A stretch of 10,458 nucleotides of DNA, taken from assembly GCA_035605155.1 (NCBI GenBank), contig DATNHC010000103.1:1-10458 (forward strand), in the 5' to 3' direction. The notes below the pieces were generated by a model. It was not told where the DNA came from. It was given only the letters and a program-made list of their open reading frames with translations, and did not search any database. Each line of letters opens with the position of its first letter. Positions within the stretch are counted from its first letter, which is position 1. Shown here piece after piece: positions 5,460 through 10,458 of this stretch. The translations under genes and the position numbers were made by a program. This DNA is from VRUE01 sp035605155 (GTDB lineage Bacteria > Actinomycetota > Thermoleophilia > Solirubrobacterales > 70-9).

Positions 5460-6378
5460 GCAGCTCGACCTTGCGCGCCAGATCCTCGATCACAGAGCGT
5501 GAGCCGCTGCCCAACCCGGCGCGGAGGAAGTTGGCGGCGCCGGCGGCGGCGGCGGTGCGCAGCATCTCCTCCCACTCGCTCCCATTTGCCATGCAGGCCG
5601 CGAGTCCGCCCATCATCGAGTCGCCGCAGCCCTCGCGCGAGCCGCGCTCGAAGCGCGGCGGGACCAGCTCCCATGCCCGCTCGCCACGAACCACCATCGC
5701 CGGGTCCTCGGCGCGGGTGATGATCGCCGCGCCGGCGCCCTTCTCGAGCAGGCGCCCGGCAGCCGTACGCATGCGCTCCTCGGTGTCGACCGGCCCGGTG
5801 ATGTATTTGGCCAGCTCCCAGTCGTTGATCTTGACCAGATCGGGCCCGCCCTCCAGGGCGCTGTCGAGCCGCGGAGGGGAGAGGTCGACGACGACCGGGG
5901 TGCCGTTCGCCTTCACGTCGGCAACCAGGTTGCCGTAGATCTCCAGCGGCAGCGCCTCGCCGGGGTATGGCCCGCAGAGCGCCAGCACATCGGAGTCCAG
6001 GGCGGCGGCGACGGTGCTCGAGAAGAGCTCGTCGATCTCGTGCCTGGAGGGGGGCAGCGAGGCGCTCTGGGCGAGCGGCTCGCGCTCGCCGCTGCGTCGG
6101 TCGTGCAGGTAGGCGCCGCTCTGCTCGGTGGTCTCGACAAGGCGCAGCTCGACGTCCATCTGCTTGAGCAGCGGCCGCAGGAGGCTGCCGGTCTCGCCAC
6201 CGATGAAGCCGCAGAGGACGGGGCGAGCGCCCAGCTCGGCTGCCATTCGCGCCACCCAGACGCCCTGGCCGGCGGCATGCAGGTGGATGTCGTCACCACC
6301 GTCGCTGGTCAGCGCCTCGATCGTGATCGAGAGCATCGGGTGGGGGCCGAAGACCGTGACCTTGCCGGCGGAGGGCAT
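5449..6378 (-). CDS. PfkB/ribokinase-family sugar kinase, 1-phosphofructokinase/tagatose-6-phosphate-kinase branch
   Basis: This 309-residue kinase has the PfkB fold. HLHAAGQGVWVARMAAELG (32-50) corresponds to the GGKGxNxARxLxxLG motif, and GFIGGETG (57-64) is typical of the FruK/LacC branch. KINDWELA (183-190) matches KPNxxEL. REGCGDSMMGG (248-258) is the anion-hole and catalytic motif, with D253 as the base in place of the standard GAGDxF. These enzymes phosphorylate a sugar or sugar phosphate using ATP. Two changes stand out: the substrate-binding Asn of GKGxN is Trp41, and the usual Gly after the ITR strand (TRAED for TxGxxG) is lost. The substrate is therefore open. The start follows a recognisable promoter with no Shine-Dalgarno. 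The gene is divergent from the DUF192 gene and convergent with the PHP phosphatase. Confidence 0.85.
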   Translation of the reverse strand: MPSAGKVTVFGPHPMLSITIEALTSDGGDDIHLHAAGQGVWVARMAAELGARPVLCGFIGGETGSLLRPLLKQMDVELRLVETTEQSGAYLHDRRSGEREPLAQSASLPPSRHEIDELFSSTVAAALDSDVLALCGPYPGEALPLEIYGNLVADVKANGTPVVVDLSPPRLDSALEGGPDLVKINDWELAKYITGPVDTEERMRTAAGRLLEKGAGAAIITRAEDPAMVVRGERAWELVPPRFERGSREGCGDSMMGGLAACMANGSEWEEMLRTAAAAGAANFLRAGLGSGSRSVIEDLARKVELRPL

Positions 6379-6384
6379 CGCCAG

Positions 6385-6413
6385 AGGCTAGGGGGAGACT
6401 CGGGCCGCGTCCA
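6385..6413 (-). promoter_or_regulatory. Promoter of the PfkB kinase gene, leaderless layout
   Basis: On the - strand, TGGACG (6413-6408) and TAGCCT (6390-6385) are separated by 17 bases and resemble -35 TTGACA and -10 TANNNT. The -10 ends 6 bases before the ATG at 6378, so the transcript probably starts at the start codon. This agrees with the lack of a Shine-Dalgarno. The whole divergent gap to the DUF192 gene is 48 bases. Confidence 0.45.
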
Positions 6414-6426
6414 GGCTTGAGGCTCC

Positions 6427-7080
6427 ATGTCCGGGCTTGCTCCGCGCCTTCAGCACCTGCCGGTCGCGAAGCTGCTCGGCCGCGAGGTGCCTGTGGCAAC
6501 CGGCTGGCGAGCCCGCCTGCTCGGGCTCACCCATCTCGACCGGGCACAGGCCGGCGCGGGCCTGCTGCTGCCGCGCTGCGCCAGCGTCCACACCTTCGGC
6601 ATGCGTTTCCGACTCGACCTTTACTTCCTCGATGAGAACGGCATGGTGGTGGCCCTCGTTCCCGCTGTTCCGGCGCGCCGACTCGTCACTCGTCGGTCCG
6701 CTGCTGCTGTCCTGGAGCGCCCTTCAGTCCCTCGAGAGCCCCTCGGGGTGGGCGACGATCGTGTGCAGGTCGGCCCGTCGGGCTCGGAGGCGGACCTTGG
6801 CGCCGGGCTCGATCTCCCCCAGCTTCTCCGTCTCCACGCCCACCGCCAGCTCCTGACCGGGTGCGTCGGTCAGCAGGTTCGGATACCCCTCGACGTCGTC
6901 GGCCTTATCCACGGCGAGGACGACGTCGCTCATCTGGGCGACTCCCTCGCGCGGCTTGACCTCGCGCACGGTTCCTCCCAATTCGGCCCAGTTCTCAATC
7001 GCTCGCACCATCGTCGTCCTCGAGATCTCCGTTCGTGGACCCGCTCTCGCCGCGCAGGTACTCGACCAGCGCCTCGCTGA
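6427..7080 (+). CDS. DUF192-family protein with a run-on 3' end
   Basis: Residues 20-97 match DUF192, a small beta-rich domain: VPVATGWRARLLGLTHLD, the hydrophobic LLLPR, then VHTFGMRFRLDLYFLDENG (54-72) for the family's HTFxMxxxLDxxFLDxxG, and VPARRLVTRRSAAAVLE ending at 97. The domain's biochemical role is not established. GAGG at 6419-6422 supports ATG 6427. The family normally stops about here, but this frame stays open to TGA at 7080. Residues from about 100 to 217 are the antisense of the leftward operon and look like a shadow, rich in Arg, His and Leu without family features. I see no stop close by in any + frame. Either the gene lost its stop codon, or an indel (natural or in the assembly) lies near 6700-6726. 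Confidence is for the domain, not the end. Confidence 0.6.
   Translation: MSGLAPRLQHLPVAKLLGREVPVATGWRARLLGLTHLDRAQAGAGLLLPRCASVHTFGMRFRLDLYFLDENGMVVALVPAVPARRLVTRRSAAAVLERPSVPREPLGVGDDRVQVGPSGSEADLGAGLDLPQLLRLHAHRQLLTGCVGQQVRIPLDVVGLIHGEDDVAHLGDSLARLDLAHGSSQFGPVLNRSHHRRPRDLRSWTRSRRAGTRPAPR
6724..7011 (-). CDS. Small protein of unknown function at the end of the ATP-grasp operon
   Basis: I do not recognise this 95-residue protein. It begins MVRAIENWAELGGTVREV and appears to be a small beta-rich domain: alternating hydrophobic strands (GTVREV, DVVLAVDKAD, ELAVGVET, AKVRLRARRA) with glycine turns, and a short acidic middle. It has no signal peptide, cysteine pair or recognisable leader/core layout. 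The start is placed at ATG 7011 because GAGG lies 6 bases upstream, inside the ligase gene; a longer open frame to 7155 exists but only reads antisense-like residues. The gene overlaps the end of the ATP-grasp gene by 17 bases in another frame, so it is almost certainly co-translated with it. It might be the ligase substrate, a chaperone or a binding subunit. Its stop is at 6724, where the DUF192 domain of the opposite strand ends. Confidence 0.65.
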   Translation of the reverse strand: MVRAIENWAELGGTVREVKPREGVAQMSDVVLAVDKADDVEGYPNLLTDAPGQELAVGVETEKLGEIEPGAKVRLRARRADLHTIVAHPEGLSRD

Positions 7081-7957
7081 TCGGCTGTCCGCCGAGCTCC
7101 TCGTAGAAAGAATAGGCGGGAGAGGGGTTGACCTCGAAGCAGAACCACTGGTCATCGGGAGTGCGGCGGAGATCGACGCCGCAGACCGGCAGCTCGAGGG
7201 CCCTGCTGAGCGCCAGGCAGCGCTCTTCGATCTCAGTGGGGAGGACGGAGGGGCTCATCTGCACGTCCTGCGCGTCGCGCGCGGCGTAGCGGTAGTCGGT
7301 CGCGGCCGAGCTGATCTCGGTGGCGTGGATCGATTCGCCGACGACGTGGACCCGCACGTCGGCACCGGGGATCAGCGCCTGGAACTGGGTCGGCAGGTGG
7401 CGAACCCGCTCCAGATCACGCGCCCGCGAGGGTGTCAACCGGCGGACTATCGATCGCGTCGAGGAGATCGACTTGTAGATCACCTGATCGTGCTCGGCGA
7501 CGAAGCGGCGCACCTCGGCGGGGTCGTTGGTGATCGTCGTCGGCGGCGTGCGCAGACCGCAGGCGAGGATGCGTTGGGCCTGGTATGGCTTGGACATGTT
7601 CGAGGCGCTGGGGCCGAGGCGGTTGGCGACCCTGCAGGGAGCCACCTCGAGCCAGGCGAGCAGCGCCTGGAAGAGGGCCTGCGCTCGGGCGAGCTTCCCG
7701 GCGTCCGGGGGATCGCCGACCTCGGGCAAGGAGCGGGGCTCGGCCAGGCGCACGTAGACACCGCTGAACCGATCGAGGTCCCAGGTCCCGTCGGGACCGC
7801 GCAGCAGGCCAGTGAGGTCACCGTCCAGCTCGAGCTCCAGCGTCCACTCGCCGACCTGGCGCTGGTTGAGGACCAGGTGTGGGATGTCGACCTGCTTGGC
7901 GGCCGCCACCGCCCTGGCAATCGGGCCTTCGGAGGGAATGCCGCAGAGCAGGATCAA
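6995..7957 (-). CDS. ATP-grasp ligase, RimK/MvdD (graspetide-synthetase-like) architecture
   Basis: The 320 residues have the layout of peptide-modifying ATP-grasp ligases. A pre-ATP-grasp domain (1-115) includes VYVRLAEP (67-74). The linker NRLGPSASNMSKPYQAQRIL carries K123, and GLRTPPTTITND leads into the grasp. K162 lies in VIYKSISSTRS, QALIPGADVRVHVVG (193-207) carries R202, D262 lies in GVDLRRT and CFEVNPSP carries E275 and N277, the metal ligands. All catalytic positions I can judge are present. Such enzymes activate a carboxylate with ATP and form an amide or ester, either adding amino acids (RimK) or making side-chain rings (MvdC/MvdD). TTG at 7957 is the start: GGGGAG lies 5 bases upstream and TTGA overlaps the stop of the previous gene. 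The last 15 residues are acidic. The substrate is unknown. Confidence 0.85.
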   Translation of the reverse strand: MILLCGIPSEGPIARAVAAAKQVDIPHLVLNQRQVGEWTLELELDGDLTGLLRGPDGTWDLDRFSGVYVRLAEPRSLPEVGDPPDAGKLARAQALFQALLAWLEVAPCRVANRLGPSASNMSKPYQAQRILACGLRTPPTTITNDPAEVRRFVAEHDQVIYKSISSTRSIVRRLTPSRARDLERVRHLPTQFQALIPGADVRVHVVGESIHATEISSAATDYRYAARDAQDVQMSPSVLPTEIEERCLALSRALELPVCGVDLRRTPDDQWFCFEVNPSPAYSFYEELGGQPISEALVEYLRGESGSTNGDLEDDDGASD

Positions 7958-8787
7958 GCGGTCTCCCCGGTGAGCAGCTCGGCCACCGCGACGGCGCCTT
8001 CGCGGCCAAGATTGGGCAGCGTCTGCGCGCCGCAGAAGACGCTGGTCTCCCCGCCGTCGGCGGTCGGGGCGGCGAGGTGGACGCCGAGCACGGGGCAGGC
8101 GGCGCGGCGCGCCAGCTCGACGCAGGCGGTTGCCTCCTCGTCGGTCACCTCACCGAAGACCCGCTCGCCGACGACGAGCGCCTCGCGCGCCGGTCCCTCG
8201 ACTGGCTCCAGCCAGAGCTCCTGACCCTCACCCGGGATCTCCGGGGGCGGGACACCGAACGTCGCCGTCGAGCTGGCTGCGAGGCTGCCGGTAACCGCTT
8301 GCCATTCCGCAGGCGGCGGCTGCGCCCCGGGCGCCGCCAGCTGCAGCCGGCGGCTGCGCAGCCCCGACGCCCTGGCGAGGGCCAGCCACTCGAGCAGGCC
8401 CAAGACCGGCCCGCTCAGCCCACCCGGCGAGGGAGGGTTGACGAGGGGGCAATCGAGGCTGGTCAGCCAGCTGAGCAGCAGTGCGTAGCTCTCCATCGCA
8501 GCGTATTCGCGATCGGTGTCCGGAGCGCCGGCGAACTGCGGCGGCAGGCTGTGGCGCAACCGGCAAGCCGCGCCGAACAGCTCGTGCGAGTCGAGTCGCC
8601 GCCGCCCGGCGCAGGCGATCTCGGTCTCGACCCCTGCCTCGTCGACCCGATGGGTGAAGCGCGAGTCGAGGAGCAGCTCGTCGGCCCAGACCAGCTCGAC
8701 CTCTGGGGCAGAGGCGCGCCGCTCCAGCTCTTCCGCCAGCAGCTTCGCGTCTGTGTCCCCGCGATGGGCGAGGACGGCGTAGGGCAC
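7954..8787 (-). CDS. Degenerate ATP-grasp homologue, predicted pseudoenzyme partner of the ligase
   Basis: This 277-residue protein can be aligned by eye with the ATP-grasp ligase downstream. DREYAAMESYALLLSWL then CPLVNPPSPGGLSG (92-126) is the pre-grasp region seen in MvdD-like ligases. LWLEPVEGPAREALVVGE (191-208) matches TQFQALIPGADVRVHVVGE, and CPVLGVHLAAP (231-241) matches LPVCGVDLRRT. SVFCGAQT (249-256) stands where the ligase has CFEVNPSP. The metal-binding Asp is His237, Glu and Asn are Cys252 and Ala254, and the linker Lys is missing. ATP catalysis is therefore unlikely. I infer a regulatory or substrate-binding subunit that evolved by duplication. The start is GTG at 8787, 6 bases after the protease stop, with no clear Shine-Dalgarno, so it probably relies on coupling. 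It overlaps the ligase by 4 bases. Confidence 0.7.
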   Translation of the reverse strand: MPYAVLAHRGDTDAKLLAEELERRASAPEVELVWADELLLDSRFTHRVDEAGVETEIACAGRRRLDSHELFGAACRLRHSLPPQFAGAPDTDREYAAMESYALLLSWLTSLDCPLVNPPSPGGLSGPVLGLLEWLALARASGLRSRRLQLAAPGAQPPPAEWQAVTGSLAASSTATFGVPPPEIPGEGQELWLEPVEGPAREALVVGERVFGEVTDEEATACVELARRAACPVLGVHLAAPTADGGETSVFCGAQTLPNLGREGAVAVAELLTGETA

Positions 8788-8793
8788 TCTGGG

Positions 8794-10458
8794 TCAGCCG
8801 ATCGCCGGAGGCACGTCCAGCATCCGCTTCTCGAACGGGCTGTCGATTCGGTCCTGGTCCTTTTCGCGGACGTCGGGCTCACCCGCGAAGGCGCCGCCGC
8901 TGAGGTCGGGGCGCAGCTCCGCGGAGATGAACGGCTTGGCCTGGCCGAGCCGTGCTTCGACCGCGGCCAGGCGAGTCTCCAGTCCGGCGAGCGAAGTCGC
9001 ATCTTCGCCAGGTGGCCCGAACGGCCAGTCTGGCTGGCGGGGACCCTCGACTAACAGCTTGTCGTGGAGCTGCTTGTCGAAGATCGCCTTGATGGCTTTG
9101 CCGGGTACCTCGGCCTGGGTGAGGAACATCTTCTCGCGAGGGGGCGTGTCGGCGGCCAGCTTCTCGGCGATCGCGTCGTCGACCAGCTCGGACTTGGTGT
9201 CGATGCCCACTCTGCCCGTTTTATCCGCGAGCGGGACCTGGCGCTGGACGCTGAAGCGGGCGGTCATCGTCGGGCCGGAATCGGAGATCTCCGTCACCGC
9301 CACACCGGTGTCGGACCCGGCGTAGGACTTGGAGCTGGGCGTCGACGCGAAGCCGAAGGCGCGATTCCCGGTCGAGCCCGGAAAGGGGTCGCCTGGGTCG
9401 CCCTGGTTGGCGCGTGTCTCCAGGTCGCGCTTCCCGTCGGCCTGCTTGAGCGCCACCTTCGGGTGGTTCTCGTTGGTGTTGGTGGCCACCGCCTCGTCGA
9501 TTAGCCAGATCAGCACGCCTTCGCCTGGCAGGTTGTCGTCGAAGCCGGCTCTCTGGCGGTTCTCGACCAGGAAGTACTCCTGGCTCGCCTGGCCGTCGGC
9601 CCAGAGCCGGTGCACGGTGTGGCTGTCCTTGACGTCGCCGATCGTGGCAGCCCCGTTGGCGGTCTGGTTGGCCACTGTCACCCAGCCCTGTCCCGCCTTG
9701 CACCAGGCCGAGGGGTGGGCGGGCCGGTCTCCGCCTTTGCCGTTCCAGCTGCCGGAGGCCATCAGGCACCAGTCGCCGATCCCTTCGGAGGATTCGTCGG
9801 TGTCGTAGAGGTCCGGCCAGCCGAACAGCAGGTGACCCAGCTCGTGGGCGCAGACGCCGAGCTTGGCGTCCTCGGGGATCGTCAGGTAGCCGTAGACCTT
9901 GGTCGCGTCGGTCACGTACTCCTCGCCTTCCATGACCCACTTGTGGGACCAGATGTCGCCTTTTTTGAGGGTTACCTCCGCGCCGCTGCCGGCGTGGACG
10001 ACTATGAAGGCGTCCACGTAGCCGTTGCCGTCGTTGTCATAGGGGCCAAAGTCGACTTTCGCGTCGGCTGCTTCGGCGGCGTGGCGGGCCATCGTCCGCG
10101 CGCTGGGCAGCGTGTCGCCGATGCCGGCCTCGCCGTTGGCGTAGTCGGTCAGCTTCTGGGGCAGCCGCAGGGGCCCGACGACCTCTCCCTGGATGTCGAT
10201 CAGGCCGTGGGTCACCTCTTTGTAGTAGTCGCGCACGCTGCCGGTGGCCATCTCCCCCTGGGAGAAGAAGAGCTTCTCGAGGTCGGCCGGGGTGGCGCTC
10301 ATCTGCTTGTCGCTGAAATCGACGAGGACGACGATCACCCTGACCACGCCGCGCAGCGGGGCGCGCTCGGCGGCGGCGCTGCGAATCGTCGAGGGGGGTG
10401 TGCCAAGGGGGAACTTGGTCCCCGGGACGATCAGGCCGTCGTTGTAGCCGAAGGGTTG
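8794..10458 (-). CDS. M6-family (immune inhibitor A-like) zinc metalloprotease, 5' partial, with an unusual C-terminal tail
   Basis: The frame is open to the right edge; 554 residues are visible, and GTG 10347 is internal because the coding upstream of it (PFGYNDGLIVPG, then APLRGVVRVIVVLVDFSD) belongs to the family. The zinc site is HELGHLLFGWPD (205-216), the M6 HExxHxxGxxD, followed by GDWCLMASGSW (228-238), whose Met forms the Met-turn. DNDGNGYVD (141-149) is a calcium-binding loop often seen here. M6 enzymes are secreted and cleave proteins such as antimicrobial peptides; the signal peptide would lie outside the window. From about residue 408 an extra tail of some 147 residues begins: helical (LAGLETRLAAVEARLGQ), then KPFISAELRPDLSGG and a charged stretch EPDVREKDQDRID. 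The tail matches no domain I know. It heads the operon with the two ATP-grasp genes. Confidence 0.9.
   Translation of the reverse strand, partial: QPFGYNDGLIVPGTKFPLGTPPSTIRSAAAERAPLRGVVRVIVVLVDFSDKQMSATPADLEKLFFSQGEMATGSVRDYYKEVTHGLIDIQGEVVGPLRLPQKLTDYANGEAGIGDTLPSARTMARHAAEAADAKVDFGPYDNDGNGYVDAFIVVHAGSGAEVTLKKGDIWSHKWVMEGEEYVTDATKVYGYLTIPEDAKLGVCAHELGHLLFGWPDLYDTDESSEGIGDWCLMASGSWNGKGGDRPAHPSAWCKAGQGWVTVANQTANGAATIGDVKDSHTVHRLWADGQASQEYFLVENRQRAGFDDNLPGEGVLIWLIDEAVATNTNENHPKVALKQADGKRDLETRANQGDPGDPFPGSTGNRAFGFASTPSSKSYAGSDTGVAVTEISDSGPTMTARFSVQRQVPLADKTGRVGIDTKSELVDDAIAEKLAADTPPREKMFLTQAEVPGKAIKAIFDKQLHDKLLVEGPRQPDWPFGPPGEDATSLAGLETRLAAVEARLGQAKPFISAELRPDLSGGAFAGEPDVREKDQDRIDSPFEKRMLDVPPAIG

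Noticed and set aside
6956..9054. Two long + strand open frames opposite the ATP-grasp and protease genes
   Set aside because: They have no recognisable motifs and are explained as shadows of the - strand genes, which carry ATP-grasp and HExxH motifs.

Overview
The window is strongly GC-rich throughout, with third-position G/C codons, some GTG and TTG starts, and several promoter-like -10 boxes 6-7 bases before a start codon. This fits an actinobacterium. The gene set (actinobacterial-type GlpD, CpsB-like PHP phosphatase, Rho-N protein with a basic linker) suggests a deep-branching class such as Thermoleophilia (Solirubrobacterales). That placement is an inference from style, not a computed one. 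No rRNA, tRNA, CRISPR array, insertion sequence or prophage gene was seen.

Left block (1-4012, + strand): the 3' end of a surface protein with prenyltransferase/squalene-oxidase-type repeats, a Pro-rich stalk and a C-terminal membrane anchor; a small nitroreductase whose stop overlaps by one base the start of a GlpD-type glycerol-3-phosphate dehydrogenase; then a Rho-like protein. The last keeps the Rho N-terminal domain and the Walker B half of the ATPase core, but has lost the RNA-binding domain, Walker A and the C-terminal third. Its leader holds a possible 26-codon ORF and two long competing stems, one of which hides the ribosome binding site.

Middle block (4009-6726): an unrecognised 155-residue protein on the - strand, whose stop codon shares a CTAG with the stop of the Rho-like gene; a divergent control region with two strong inverted repeats; a PHP-domain (CpsB/YwqE type) protein-tyrosine phosphatase on +; a PfkB-family sugar kinase on -; and a DUF192 protein on +, divergent from the kinase. 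The DUF192 reading frame has no stop where the domain ends and runs into the antisense of the next operon.

Right block (10458-6724, - strand): a compact operon in the order M6-family (immune inhibitor A type) metalloprotease, truncated by the right edge; a degenerate ATP-grasp homologue; an ATP-grasp ligase with its key residues intact; and a 95-residue protein of unknown fold. The ATP-grasp genes overlap at TTGA, and the last gene starts inside the ligase gene. A peptide or protein ligase paired with a dead paralogue, plus an exported protease with an unusual acidic tail, is the best candidate here for an undescribed system, possibly a graspetide-like or tail-modifying one. The substrate is unknown.
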